The notes under the pieces: model-generated
What the model was told of the DNA's origin: nothing
Seen by the model: only the letters and a program-made list of their open reading frames with translations
Database searches by the model: none
Shown here: positions 15,838 through 24,021 of the stretch, piece after piece
Layout of the letters: every line of letters starts with the position of its first letter
How positions within the stretch are numbered: the stretch's first letter is position 1
Translations under genes and position numbers: made by a program
Origin: Nocardioidaceae bacterium
GTDB taxonomy: Bacteria > Actinomycetota > Actinomycetes > Propionibacteriales > Nocardioidaceae
Length of the DNA: 64,000 nucleotides
Direction: 5' to 3'
Assembly (NCBI GenBank): GCA_030447865.1
Contig: JAUJOD010000001.1
Location: 1,326,159 to 1,390,158 of the forward strand

Positions 15838-17098
15838 CACCGGGCACCGCCACCCGAGATGCGGTCGGACGCCCACGCCAGTCCTCCGGCAGCAGGTGGT
15901 CGATCACGTCGTCAACCGTGACCACGCCCAGCAGGTGCCCATCATCGTCGACCACGGGGCTCGCCACCAGGTTGTACTGCGCCAGCAGGCGTGTCACGTC
16001 TTCCAGCGGGGCGTCAGCCCGCAGCGCCTCCAGGTCGTTGTCGGTGACTCCAGAGACCAGGCTCGAGGGCGGCTCTCGCAACAGGCGCTGGAAGTGACCA
16101 ACGCCGATGAAGCGCCCGGTCGGTGTCTCGAGCGGGGGTCGGCAGACGTACACCATCGCGGCGAGTGACGGCGAGAGGTCCGCGTCGCGAATGCGGGCCA
16201 ACGCCTCCGCCACCGTCGCGTCGGGCGGCAGGATCACCGGGTCGGTCGTCATCAGACCACCGGCGGTGTGCTCCTCGTACGACATCAGCCGCCGGACGTC
16301 CTCGGCCTCGTCGGGCTCCATCAGCTGCAGCAGCCGCTCCGCTGTCTCGGGTGGCAGCTCGGCGATGAGGTCGGCGGCGTCGTCCGGTGACATCTCCTCC
16401 AAGATGTCGGCGGCGCGCTCGGACTCCAGCTGGCCCAAGATCTGCACCTGGACGTCCTCGGGCAGTTCTTCCAGTACGTCGGCCAGCCGCTCGTCGTCGA
16501 GCGCTGCAGCGATCTCGCCACGGCGCTTCGGCGACAGGTCGTGGATGACGTTGGCGAGGTCGGCAGGTCGCATGGTGTCGAGAGCTGCAAGCAGGTGAGT
16601 CGCCCCCTGGCGGGCGTGGGCGTCGGTGAGACCGGAGACCTCCGACCACTCGACGACTCGGGTCTGCCCTTTGCGACCGAAGCGCTTCGAGCCGTGCTGC
16701 ACCGCGACCCGCGACAGCACCCACTCCCGGGTGCGTGCCTGTTCCATCGCGATGTCGTAGACGACACCTTGCTCGCCGGTGTCGACGAGGGTGATGGTGC
16801 GGTCGAGCAGCTCACCGAGCACAAGGGTCTCGGTGTTGCGCTGCTCGAATCGGCGCATGTTGACAAGCCCGGTGGTGACGACCTGTCCCACGTCGACCCT
16901 GGTGACCCGGGTCATCGGCAAGAAGATGCGCCGACGGCCCAGCACTTCGACGACGAGCCCCAGCACCCGCGGCGGCTTCGTGTCGACGCGCAGAGCAGCC
17001 ACGACGTCGCGGATCTTGCCCACCTGGTCACCGTTGGGGTCATAGACGAGCAGGCCCGCGAGCCGAGCGATGAAGACCCGAGCCGGCGCGACACTCAC
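15830..17098 (-). CDS. CBS-pair protein with MgtE N-terminal domain, no transporter domain
   Basis: 422 residues. PRC-barrel-like strands at the N-terminus (LAGLLVYDPNGDQVGKIRDV) are followed by an MgtE_N region of helical repeats (LAALDTMRPADLANVIHDLS, LADVLEELPEDVQVQILGQL and ISPDDAADLIAELP-like segments), and then two CBS motifs ending VVDDDGHLLGVVTVDDVIDHL. Magnesium transporters of the MgtE family have this cytosolic sensor, but the five-helix pore domain is absent, so this is probably a soluble regulator. TAACCT lies 7 nt upstream of the GTG start. Its stop overlaps the DUF1003 start, indicating an operon. Confidence 0.85.
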   Translation of the reverse strand: MSVAPARVFIARLAGLLVYDPNGDQVGKIRDVVAALRVDTKPPRVLGLVVEVLGRRRIFLPMTRVTRVDVGQVVTTGLVNMRRFEQRNTETLVLGELLDRTITLVDTGEQGVVYDIAMEQARTREWVLSRVAVQHGSKRFGRKGQTRVVEWSEVSGLTDAHARQGATHLLAALDTMRPADLANVIHDLSPKRRGEIAAALDDERLADVLEELPEDVQVQILGQLESERAADILEEMSPDDAADLIAELPPETAERLLQLMEPDEAEDVRRLMSYEEHTAGGLMTTDPVILPPDATVAEALARIRDADLSPSLAAMVYVCRPPLETPTGRFIGVGHFQRLLREPPSSLVSGVTDNDLEALRADAPLEDVTRLLAQYNLVASPVVDDDGHLLGVVTVDDVIDHLLPEDWRGRPTASRVAVPGGA

Positions 17099-17142
17099 GC
17101 CCCTGAGGTTACCGGTGGGAGCGGCTGTCTAGGCTGCACACC

Positions 17143-18180
17143 GTGCCTGCTCCAGCCGCCGATTCGACTGCGGTCGAGCTCCCTTCCCGGCTGCGGTACG
17201 ACGTTGTCGACGTCTTCACCGACCGGGCGTTCGCTGGCAACCCGCTGGCCGTCGTGTACGGCGCGGACCTGCTCTCCACCGCTGCACTGCAGGCCATCAC
17301 CGGTGAGTTCAACCTGTCGGAGACGAGCTTTCCCAGCTTCCGCACCGACGGCTATGGCGAGGGGGCTGCGGACTACGCTCTGCGGATCTTCACCCCAGGC
17401 GGGGAGATCCCCTTCGCCGGGCATCCGACGCTAGGGACCGCCTGGTCGCTGCGTCAACGCGGCGACCTCGCCGCCGGCAACCGGAAGCAGGCGTGTGGCG
17501 CGGGGCTGATCGACGTACGGCTGCCGGTCGACCCCGACGCGCCAGTCGAGCTGTGCGCCCCGCCAAGTGACCCCGCGACCGAACTGTCCGCTGGCGCGGT
17601 TCGCGCCGTTGTCGAGGCCGTGGGCCTGCGGCCCGATGACGTGGTCGCACCGACGTACGTCGCCGGGTGCGGGCTCACCTTCGTGCACCTGCCCGTGTCA
17701 CCGGCGGCGCTGGGCCGAGCTCGCCCCGGCGCTGTGCCGTTGAGCGAGCTGTCGGCGTTGGGCGACCTGGCGCTGCTCGACCCGCTGGAGGGTGTCAACG
17801 TCTTCGCCGTCGATGGGGACCACGGCGCAGCCACGACTGGCGCCGCCCCGGCCCGTGACGCCGAGGCATCGCCAGTTGCCCCCGAGAAAGCACCTCGAGA
17901 GCTCCGGGTCAACGCGCGAGTGTTCGTGCCGGGGCTCTCGGTGCCGGAGGACCCGGCGACCGGGTCAGCCGCCGCCGGTCTCGGTGTCGCGCTGTGTGCC
18001 CTCGGCCTCGCGGCAGCGGACGGCGAAACGCCGTACCGGATCAGCCAAGGCGTCGACATGGGCCGGCCGTCGGTGTTGCACGGCCGCGTCGAGGCGGCGG
18101 CCGGCCAGCCGGTGGCGTGCCGGGTGGCGGGACAGGTGGTGCCGGTAGCGACCGGCACCATCGCCGTACCCCAGCTCTAA
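17143..18180 (+). CDS. PhzF-family isomerase/epimerase-fold protein
   Basis: 345-residue protein with the diaminopimelate-epimerase fold typical of PhzF: YDVVDVFTDRAFAGNPLAVV, FNLSETSF (the conserved Glu), TPGGEIPFAGHPTLGTAWSL and a C-terminal EDPATGSAAAGLG. PhzF itself isomerises a phenazine precursor; most homologues, including those of non-phenazine bacteria, have unknown substrates, and no phenazine genes are present. An insertion near residues 225-250 is Ala/Pro-rich and not part of the core. TAGGCT at 17130-17135 lies 7 nt upstream of the GTG start. Confidence 0.85.
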   Translation: MPAPAADSTAVELPSRLRYDVVDVFTDRAFAGNPLAVVYGADLLSTAALQAITGEFNLSETSFPSFRTDGYGEGAADYALRIFTPGGEIPFAGHPTLGTAWSLRQRGDLAAGNRKQACGAGLIDVRLPVDPDAPVELCAPPSDPATELSAGAVRAVVEAVGLRPDDVVAPTYVAGCGLTFVHLPVSPAALGRARPGAVPLSELSALGDLALLDPLEGVNVFAVDGDHGAATTGAAPARDAEASPVAPEKAPRELRVNARVFVPGLSVPEDPATGSAAAGLGVALCALGLAAADGETPYRISQGVDMGRPSVLHGRVEAAAGQPVACRVAGQVVPVATGTIAVPQL

Positions 18181-18191
18181 CCCTCTCCGAC

Positions 18192-18301
18192 TTGTCAGAC
18201 TCCATTCGGGCTATAGGTCGACTACGTTCTGACAACTCCGGGACCCTTGAGAGTTGTCAGACTCCATTCGGGCTATAGGTCGACTACGTTCTGACAACTC
18301 C
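18192..18301. promoter_or_regulatory. Two tandem 48-bp operator-like elements upstream of the EamA gene
   Basis: The same 48-bp sequence occurs at 18192-18239 and 18254-18301 (62-bp period, 14-bp spacer), identical in both copies. Each is bounded by a large inverted repeat TTGTCAGA...TCTGACAA, extended in copy 2 to 11 bp (GAGTTGTCAGA/TCTGACAACTC). The interior contains CATTCGGGCTATAGGTCGAC. Immediately downstream lies the ribosome binding site of the EamA exporter. This looks like a duplicated regulator site or a structured leader; no cognate regulator is adjacent. Confidence 0.7.
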
Positions 18302-18325
18302 CGAGGTGGAGGGAAGGATGGCGGT

Positions 18326-19243
18326 GTGCCCGGGCGTCAGACCTCCGATCTGCACGCCACCTCCGTCCTGCTGCTCGTCGTAGGCGTCATCGGGGTGTCG
18401 ATGTCGGGGCCGTTGATGGCGGCGGCGACGGCGGTGCCCGCGCTGGCGATGTCGCTGTGGCGCAGTGGGCTCGGCGCGCTCTCCCTTCTCCCGAGCGGTC
18501 TCACGGCCTCACGGCAAGAGCTCCGCACGCTGCCCCGGCGGGAGGTCGTGCGCAGCTGCTTCGCCGGCGTCATGTTGGCCTGTCACTTTGCGACCTGGAC
18601 CGCTTCGTTGAAGTACACGTCGGTGGCGTCAGCCACAGCTTTGGTATGTACGCAGGTGGCGTGGGTGGTCGTGATCGCCCGGCTGTCCGGGGTACGCGCC
18701 AGTGGTCAAGTGTGGCGGGGCCTCGGTCTCGCCCTGGCCGGAGTCCTCGTCGTATCCGGTGTCGACCTGTCGATCTCCACCCGCACGCTGACCGGGGACC
18801 TGCTGGCGCTCGTCGGAGGTGTCTTTGCCGCGGTCTATGTCACCGTCGGCGGGCGGGTGCGCGAGCAGGCCAGCACGACGACGTACGGGCTGTTGTGTTA
18901 TGCCACGAGTGCGGCGGTGCTGCTGGTCGCGTGCGTGCTGGGAGGGGTGCAGATCGCGGGGTTCTCGACGCGGAGCTGGCTGCTCATCGCCGCCGTGACG
19001 GTGGCGTCGCAGATCCTCGGCCACTCCGTGTTCAACTACCTGCTGGCTACGATCAGCCCGACTGTCGTGTCGATGACGATCCTGCTGGAGGTGCCGGGCG
19101 CCGCCTTGCTGGCCGGCGTCTTCCTCGGCCAGGCGCCCCCACTCACGGTCTACCTGGGACTGCTGCTGATCCTCGCCGGCCTGGCCTTGGTGGTCAACGC
19201 CCGCTCTCGGCTGGACTCTCTTGTCGAGGCTCCCGTCGACTGA
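18326..19243 (+). CDS. EamA/DMT-superfamily transporter (RhaT/YdcZ-like exporter)
   Basis: 305-residue integral membrane protein with about ten hydrophobic helices in two homologous EamA halves. The first includes AMSLWRSGLGALSLLP and FAGVMLACHFATWTASLKYT. The second ends PTVVSMTILLEVPGAALLAG, the conserved EamA signature, and GLLLILAGLALVVNA. Such proteins export amino acids, nucleosides or drugs; the substrate cannot be read. The GTG at 18326 is preceded by GGAGGGAAGG. The duplicated inverted-repeat element just upstream suggests inducible control. Confidence 0.88.
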   Translation: MPGRQTSDLHATSVLLLVVGVIGVSMSGPLMAAATAVPALAMSLWRSGLGALSLLPSGLTASRQELRTLPRREVVRSCFAGVMLACHFATWTASLKYTSVASATALVCTQVAWVVVIARLSGVRASGQVWRGLGLALAGVLVVSGVDLSISTRTLTGDLLALVGGVFAAVYVTVGGRVREQASTTTYGLLCYATSAAVLLVACVLGGVQIAGFSTRSWLLIAAVTVASQILGHSVFNYLLATISPTVVSMTILLEVPGAALLAGVFLGQAPPLTVYLGLLLILAGLALVVNARSRLDSLVEAPVD

Positions 19244-19336
19244 CCGTCCACGAGCCTTCCGACAGCGCTCTCCGCCGCGCCGGCTCACCATCTCGGCGGA
19301 TACGGCTGGGGGGCGGCTCCGTGTCACGATAGGGGC

Positions 19337-19807
19337 ATGACATCACCACTGCGCGAGCTGCCAACGGGCCTGCCGATCGGCACGTATCCCACCTACGCCA
19401 AGGCGCAGGAGGCGGTGGACTACCTGTCTGACAACGAGTTCCCCGTGGAGAACGTCACGATCGTGGGCAGCAACCTGCGGCTCGTCGAGAACGTCACCGG
19501 CCGGCTGACCCGCGGCCGCGTGGCCACCGCCGGCGCCGGAAGCGGCGCGCTATGGGGACTGTTCATCGGCGTCTTCGTGATGCTGTTCGGCGAGGGTGTC
19601 ACGCCGCTGGTCCCCATCGTCGCGGCCGCGATCGGGGCTGGCGTCGGCGCCATTTCCGGCCTTCTTGCGTACGCCGCAACGGGCGGCAAGCGGGACTTCA
19701 CCTCGAACACCGGCGTTGTCGCGACGTCGTACGAGCTGGTCTGCCAACCGGCGGTGGCCGAGGATGCCCGCAGCCTGTTGGGTCGGCTCGCGTTGAGAGA
19801 CGGGTAG
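19337..19807 (+). CDS. General stress protein 17M-like membrane protein
   Basis: 156 residues. The N-terminal domain (IGTYPTYAKAQEAVDYLSD, FPVENVTIVGSNLRLVENVTG) matches the GSP_17M fold seen in many actinobacterial proteins. The centre is hydrophobic with two Gly/Ala-rich helices (GALWGLFIGVFVMLFG and VPIVAAAIGAGVGAISGLLA). The role is unknown, with a presumed link to envelope stress. In M. tuberculosis the homologue lies next to the CBS/MgtE_N gene, as roughly here. A CACGAT hexamer 6 nt before the ATG fits a leaderless start. Confidence 0.8.
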   Translation: MTSPLRELPTGLPIGTYPTYAKAQEAVDYLSDNEFPVENVTIVGSNLRLVENVTGRLTRGRVATAGAGSGALWGLFIGVFVMLFGEGVTPLVPIVAAAIGAGVGAISGLLAYAATGGKRDFTSNTGVVATSYELVCQPAVAEDARSLLGRLALRDG

Positions 19808-19924
19808 CGCGGACCTCGTGCGGAGCCGTCGCAACTGAACTTCAACGCCAACTACGGCGAGAACCCTCCGGCTGGTGGCGGTCGAAACCACCGCGCTAGA
19901 AGCGCCCGGAGCTAGGTTGTGGGC

Positions 19925-20767
19925 GTGGAGGAGATGGTCGTCCTGAGTGACGGCGCAGCGTTGTGGGCGCAGGCGGAGACCCGGCCGGGCGCTGCGGGGA
20001 TCGTCTGTATTCATGGTGGCCCCGGCATGTGGGACTACCTAGCTCCGGTCGCCGACCTGGTTGCCGACAAGGCCAGCACTTACCGCTATGACCAGCGAGG
20101 ATGCGGGCGGTCGGGTGCCAACATCGACTACCGGCTGGCCCGGTTCGTGGCTGACCTCGATGAGTTACGTACGCACTTCGGGTACCTGCAGTGGTTCGTG
20201 TTCGGACACTCCTTCGGGGCGACTCTCGGGCTTGCCTACGCAGGCGTCTACCCCGATCGCGTCGTCGGACTCATCTACTGCGGCGGCGTTGGCCTCAACT
20301 GGCGACAGCACCGGGGCGACTACCGTCGCCGCGCTGACGCTCGGCTCACCCACGAGCAGCGGTCTCGGCGAGAGGAGTTGCGACGACTCGACCGGTCCTG
20401 GAGTGAGGAAGTGGAGTGGCGGACACTGTGCTGGCTACCTGACTATGCCGACGCGGTCGCTGCCGAGGAACTGGCGCGCCGGGAGGCGCAGACGCGGTTA
20501 AACCTCAATCTGGAGTGCAACCGCGCGCTCAACGCGGAGACGAACACGCGCAGCACATGCAGCGAGCGGGCTGAGTGTGCCCGCGTCACCGCGCCCGTAC
20601 TCCTCATCCACGGCAATCACGATCCGCGACCAATCGACGGTGTCGCTTCACTCGCCCGGGCACTACCCAAGGCGACGCTCACGGTCATCGACGGCGCCGG
20701 TCATCAACCCTGGGTCGAGCGCCCAGATACCGTTCAACGGCTGATCCGGGACTTCCTACCGAGCTGA
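19925..20767 (+). CDS. Alpha/beta hydrolase, proline iminopeptidase-like
   Basis: 280-residue hydrolase with the prolyl aminopeptidase pattern: HGGPGMWDYL (oxyanion hole), YDQRGCGRSG, GHSFGATLGLAYA (nucleophile Ser), LIHGNHDPRPI (acid Asp) and GAGHQPWVE (His). It probably cleaves N-terminal proline or a related small amide or ester. A GTG at 19919 is in frame but directly abuts TAGGTT (19913-19918), a probable -10, so GTG 19925 is the better leaderless start. Followed closely by the phosphatase gene with its own promoter-like hexamer. Confidence 0.85.
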   Translation: MEEMVVLSDGAALWAQAETRPGAAGIVCIHGGPGMWDYLAPVADLVADKASTYRYDQRGCGRSGANIDYRLARFVADLDELRTHFGYLQWFVFGHSFGATLGLAYAGVYPDRVVGLIYCGGVGLNWRQHRGDYRRRADARLTHEQRSRREELRRLDRSWSEEVEWRTLCWLPDYADAVAAEELARREAQTRLNLNLECNRALNAETNTRSTCSERAECARVTAPVLLIHGNHDPRPIDGVASLARALPKATLTVIDGAGHQPWVERPDTVQRLIRDFLPS

Positions 20768-20825
20768 TGAGTTGCGCGTGCCCGTCCATGCGGGATGGGC
20801 AGCTACGGCCGCTAGAGTCCGCTCA

Positions 20826-21410
20826 GTGAGCACCGAGGACATCGCGAACGAGATCTGGCTGATCCGGCACGGGCAGACCGAGTGGAGCCTGTCCGGTCAG
20901 CACACCGGCGTCTCCGACATCCCGCTAACGGAGGCCGGCGAGCAGGCAGCGCGCTCGTTGCGACCAGTGCTAGCCCGTACGTCGTTCGATCTCGTCTTGT
21001 CGAGCCCGCTTCAGCGGGCCCGGCGCACCGCAGAGCTCGCCGGTGCCAACGACGTACAGATTGATGATGACCTGCTGGAGTGGGACTACGGCGACTACGA
21101 GGGCATGACGCGGGTGGAAGTGCGGGAAACTCGGCCGGACTGGACCGTCTGGACCGGGGGCGCCCCGGGCGGCGAGTCACCCGAGCAGGTGAGCGCCCGG
21201 GTCGACCGGATCATCGAGAAGTACCGCGCCCTCGACGGGCGGATCGCCCTGTTCGCCCACGGCCACATCTTGCGGGCACTCGCGGCTCGCTGGATCGGAC
21301 AACCGGTCGCGCTCGGGGAGCACCTGCCGCTCGATACTGCCAGCGTCAGCGTGCTGGGTCACGACCGCGGCACTCCCACCCTCGACCGCTGGAACTGCGA
21401 CCCGCGCTGA
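20826..21410 (+). CDS. Histidine phosphatase (phosphoglycerate mutase-like) family protein
   Basis: 194-residue protein with the catalytic LIRHGQTEW (phosphorylated His), SSPLQRARRTAELAG (phosphate-pocket Arg), EWDYGDYEG (proton donor Glu) and FAHGHILRALAARW (second His). This is branch 1 of the histidine phosphatases, likely a small-metabolite phosphatase rather than a glycolytic mutase. TAGAGT at 20813-20818 lies 7 nt before the GTG start. Downstream sits a two-unit palindrome array (B). Confidence 0.86.
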   Translation: MSTEDIANEIWLIRHGQTEWSLSGQHTGVSDIPLTEAGEQAARSLRPVLARTSFDLVLSSPLQRARRTAELAGANDVQIDDDLLEWDYGDYEGMTRVEVRETRPDWTVWTGGAPGGESPEQVSARVDRIIEKYRALDGRIALFAHGHILRALAARWIGQPVALGEHLPLDTASVSVLGHDRGTPTLDRWNCDPR

Positions 21411-21451
21411 CAAGAACCGCAGCTTTGCGAGCCGGCAGCTTCGGTGGTGTA

Positions 21452-21529
21452 CATCTTCCGACAGACGGCGGCAGACGCACCGTCCGAACCAGGTCACCGC
21501 GTCCGTCTTCCGACTCGCGGCGCCAGACG
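21452..21529. repeat. Array B of 26-bp imperfect palindromes (2 units, 52-bp period)
   Basis: Two units at 21452-21477 (CATCTTCCG-N8-CGGCAGACG) and 21504-21529 (CGTCTTCCG-N8-CGCCAGACG). Spacing and arms match the other arrays of this window. The array lies between the histidine phosphatase gene and the convergent PadR remnant. Confidence 0.8.
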
Positions 21530-21631
21530 CACCGCGCCGCGACTACAGCCCCGGCCGGTGCGCAGTTCGGCCGTACGTCGACCACGTGTCGGTTCCAAGG
21601 CCACGCCCGCCGCTGGCCGCGCCAGCGCGGC

Positions 21632-21937
21632 CTAGGCCGAGCCAGCCGCCGATGAGGCCGAAGCGGGTGAGAGCCTGTCCAACAACCAGTCACACCAGCT
21701 GAGCATGTGCTTCTCATGGCTGATGCCGCATTGCAAGGTTGCGTAGGCAGCGAACGACGGTCGAGACGCGTCTGCTTTGTCGTCGTCGTTGAACGCCCGC
21801 TCTTCCTGCGCGTACCCGGCCAGCCTGTCGCTGTGATGGTGACGCGCCTGCTGGATCAGAGCCCGCGCGACGTCCGGAGATACCATCCACAACGCACGCA
21901 CCCGCAGCAAGAACTCACTGCGGGACTCCGGTGGCGG
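21632..21937 (-). pseudogene. C-terminal remnant of a PadR-type transcriptional regulator
   Basis: The minus-strand frame reads ESRSEFLLRVRALWMVSPDV, then ARALIQQARHHHSDRLAGY and a later GISHEKHMLSWCDWLLDRL. This is the dimerisation and effector half of PadR/Vir-like regulators (R-x-E-F-x-L-K-x-R near its start, EHMLxWCDWL near its end). Upstream in the same frame only Pro/Arg-rich nonsense remains, and no winged-helix DNA-binding half is present before the NUDIX gene ends at 22016. It is therefore probably a truncated gene. The open frame could start at the TTG at 21910, but a product would lack the DNA-binding domain. Confidence 0.6.
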
Positions 21938-22015
21938 TAGCGGAGAGGCGATCCAAGCCAGTGACCGACGTGTCCGCGGTCGGCGGGCTCGCGTGACGCA
22001 GATCCCGCTGCTGGG

Positions 22016-22435
22016 CTAACTGTCCGCGCGAAGCGCCCCCGACCAGACATCCCAGGAGGCAAGCGTCTCCGACAACCCTGGTGAGCACCCCAGCGAGCCG
22101 AGCTCCTCGCGACTGACCCAGGTCACGTCCGTGGCGTCGTCGCCAGCGCGCAGAGCCGCCGGGTCACCGACCACGCTTGCCGCGAAGTCCGTGACGTCGT
22201 AGACGACGTCGTCGCCGGCCGGTATCTCGACCGCACCAACTGCCGCGCCGACCGCGACCACCAGGCCGGTCTCCTCGAACACCTCGCGCTTCACGGCGGC
22301 GGCCAGCGACTCACCGGGCTCAACCCGCCCACCCGGCAACGACCACAGGTCCTGGGCAGGTGGATAACGGCGGCGTACGACGAGAAGGCGGCCCTGATCG
22401 TCGAGCACGACGGCGCCCACGCACGGCACTTTCAC
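22016..22435 (-). CDS. NUDIX hydrolase (MutT-like)
   Basis: 139-residue protein with a complete NUDIX box, GGRVEPGESLAAAVKREVFE then ETGLVV (G-x5-E-x7-REVxEE-x-G). The N-terminus VGAVVLDDQGRLLVVRRRYPP is the ADP-ribose/MutT-type entry strand. It hydrolyses a nucleoside diphosphate linked to some moiety; the length and RRRYPPAQDLWSLPGG context fit small pyrophosphohydrolases such as ADP-ribose or oxidised-nucleotide enzymes. Divergent from the DUF6758 gene with 43 bases between starts. Confidence 0.87.
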   Translation of the reverse strand: MKVPCVGAVVLDDQGRLLVVRRRYPPAQDLWSLPGGRVEPGESLAAAVKREVFEETGLVVAVGAAVGAVEIPAGDDVVYDVTDFAASVVGDPAALRAGDDATDVTWVSREELGSLGCSPGLSETLASWDVWSGALRADS

Positions 22436-22478
22436 CCCTCGACGCTAACCGCGCTCCGCAAAGGCGCAGGTCGCGGGC

Positions 22479-23057
22479 TTGACCGCGATGCTGCTTGACC
22501 ATCACCGTTGTTCCGTGCAGTCGCGTCTCACGGTCGTTGAGCCCTTCGCCGCCGTCTTCGGCGGCCAGGTCAGTGCTGTGCCCGCGCCGGTATGGACGCC
22601 GTGGCCGCTGCCCGAGCACTGGGTGTTCGGGGGACTGGCCTACACCGGTTCCCCCGCGGACGGCGGCTGCGCAGTGACGAGCTGGAACGGTCTCGACCAG
22701 TTCGGCGACCGGGCCGAGTTGTTGTTGATTTCCGAGGAGGCCGGCGCAGGCGTCGGCGGACATTTCGCTGGCCTGCCCGTCAGCTATCCCGGCCCGGAGG
22801 TGGGCGAAGGCCCGCCGCATGCGCGGTTCGAGGTGGAGGACCGACCGGTGCCGCTGTGGGCGGTCGACGGCGCCGTTCCGGACAGGGCGGTGTACGCGGG
22901 GGAGGCTGCCGGCCGCTGGTTGTGGGTTGTGGTGCACCCAGCCGGAGCCGGCGCCTTGGTCGTCGAGCCGATGCAGCTGGTCGACGCCCGCCAGCTCGGA
23001 GCCGAGCTGAGCGTGCTGCCGCTGGGTGAGCTCTCACCCCGGCTGGTCGTCGACTGA
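22479..23057 (+). CDS. DUF6758-like actinobacterial protein, N-terminus apparently short
   Basis: 192 residues with PVWTPWPLPEHWVFGGLAYTG, then GDRAELLLISEEAGAGVGGHFAG, VPLWAVDGAVPDRAVYAGEA and LSPRLVVD. These segments match what I recall of the DUF6758 family, actinobacterial proteins of unknown function. In the relatives I remember, the first ~25 residues hold a Cys-pair zinc ribbon; here no CxxC is visible and only 43 bases separate the gene from the divergent NUDIX gene, so the ribbon may have been lost. The start could also be the ATG at 22488. Confidence 0.6.
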   Translation: MTAMLLDHHRCSVQSRLTVVEPFAAVFGGQVSAVPAPVWTPWPLPEHWVFGGLAYTGSPADGGCAVTSWNGLDQFGDRAELLLISEEAGAGVGGHFAGLPVSYPGPEVGEGPPHARFEVEDRPVPLWAVDGAVPDRAVYAGEAAGRWLWVVVHPAGAGALVVEPMQLVDARQLGAELSVLPLGELSPRLVVD

Positions 23058-23142
23058 CGCTCCGCCGCTGTCTCCGGACTCACGCGTCGCCAGGTGTGCA
23101 CGTCAGGCTGTCACGTCCGCGCCCGCCTCTAGGGTGAGACCC

Positions 23143-24021
23143 GTGCGCATCGACCTCCACAGCCACTCGACCGCCTCCGACGGCACCAAGGCCCCCGCAG
23201 AGGTGGTTGAGCATGCCGCGGCCGCAGGGATCGACGTACTCGCCCTGACCGATCACGACTCGGCCGACGGGTGGGCGGAAGCGGCCGAAGCGGCCCGCCG
23301 GGTCGACGTCGCGCTCGTTCCGGGCATCGAGATCTCCACCAAGCACAACGGCGCCGGGGTGCACCTGCTGGCCTATCTGCCCGATGTCAGCTACCCGCCG
23401 CTCAGCGCCGAGCTCGACCTCATCCTGGCCGGTCGAGAGGGCCGGCTGACGTCGATCATCGCCCAGCTCCGGCTGGCTGGGCTCGACATCACCGAGGCCG
23501 AGGTGTTGCAGCAGGTCGGGCGGTCCCCAGCCATCGGCCGACCGCACATTGCCGATGTCATGGTGGCGAAGGGGTGGGTGCGCGACCGCGCCGAGGCGTT
23601 CGACCGCTGGCTCAACACCGGTCGGCCGGGGTACGTCGTCCGCTACGCCACGCCCACCGCCGACATGATCGCCCTGGTCGCAGCCGCCGGCGGCGTCAGC
23701 GTTATCGCCCATCCCTGGGGGCGCGCCAGCCGAGGGGTGCTCGACGCCGAGGCGCTGGCTGGTTTCGCGCGTGCCGGGCTGGTCGGTGTCGAGGTCGACC
23801 ATCAGGACCACAGCGCCGCCGACCGGCGGGCGCTACGGGCCCTGGCCGGCGACCTCGGTCTGGTGGTGACCGGCTCGAGCGACTACCACGGCGACGGCAA
23901 GGTCGACCACGACCTGGGCTGCAACCTCACCGCGCGGGACGAGCTCGAGCGGCTGCTGGCGGCCGCCGCCGACACCGCCGCGGCGGCTCACCGAAGTGTC
24001 CCCGAAGTCGTACGTCGATGA
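23143..24021 (+). CDS. PHP-domain phosphoesterase (YciV/TrpH, RNase AM-like)
   Basis: 292-residue protein: IDLHSHSTASDG, ALTDHDSADGW, PGIEISTKHNG, IGRPHIADVMV, VIAHPWGRA and SSDYHGDGK place all PHP metal ligands. The family includes E. coli RNase AM (YciV), a 5'-3' exonuclease acting on RNA ends and on 3',5'-bisphosphates. TAGGGT at 23130-23135 lies 7 nt before the GTG start, a leaderless pattern. Its stop overlaps the marC start by 4 bases (ATGA), so the two genes are coupled, an arrangement also seen in other actinobacteria. Confidence 0.86.
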   Translation: MRIDLHSHSTASDGTKAPAEVVEHAAAAGIDVLALTDHDSADGWAEAAEAARRVDVALVPGIEISTKHNGAGVHLLAYLPDVSYPPLSAELDLILAGREGRLTSIIAQLRLAGLDITEAEVLQQVGRSPAIGRPHIADVMVAKGWVRDRAEAFDRWLNTGRPGYVVRYATPTADMIALVAAAGGVSVIAHPWGRASRGVLDAEALAGFARAGLVGVEVDHQDHSAADRRALRALAGDLGLVVTGSSDYHGDGKVDHDLGCNLTARDELERLLAAAADTAAAAHRSVPEVVRR

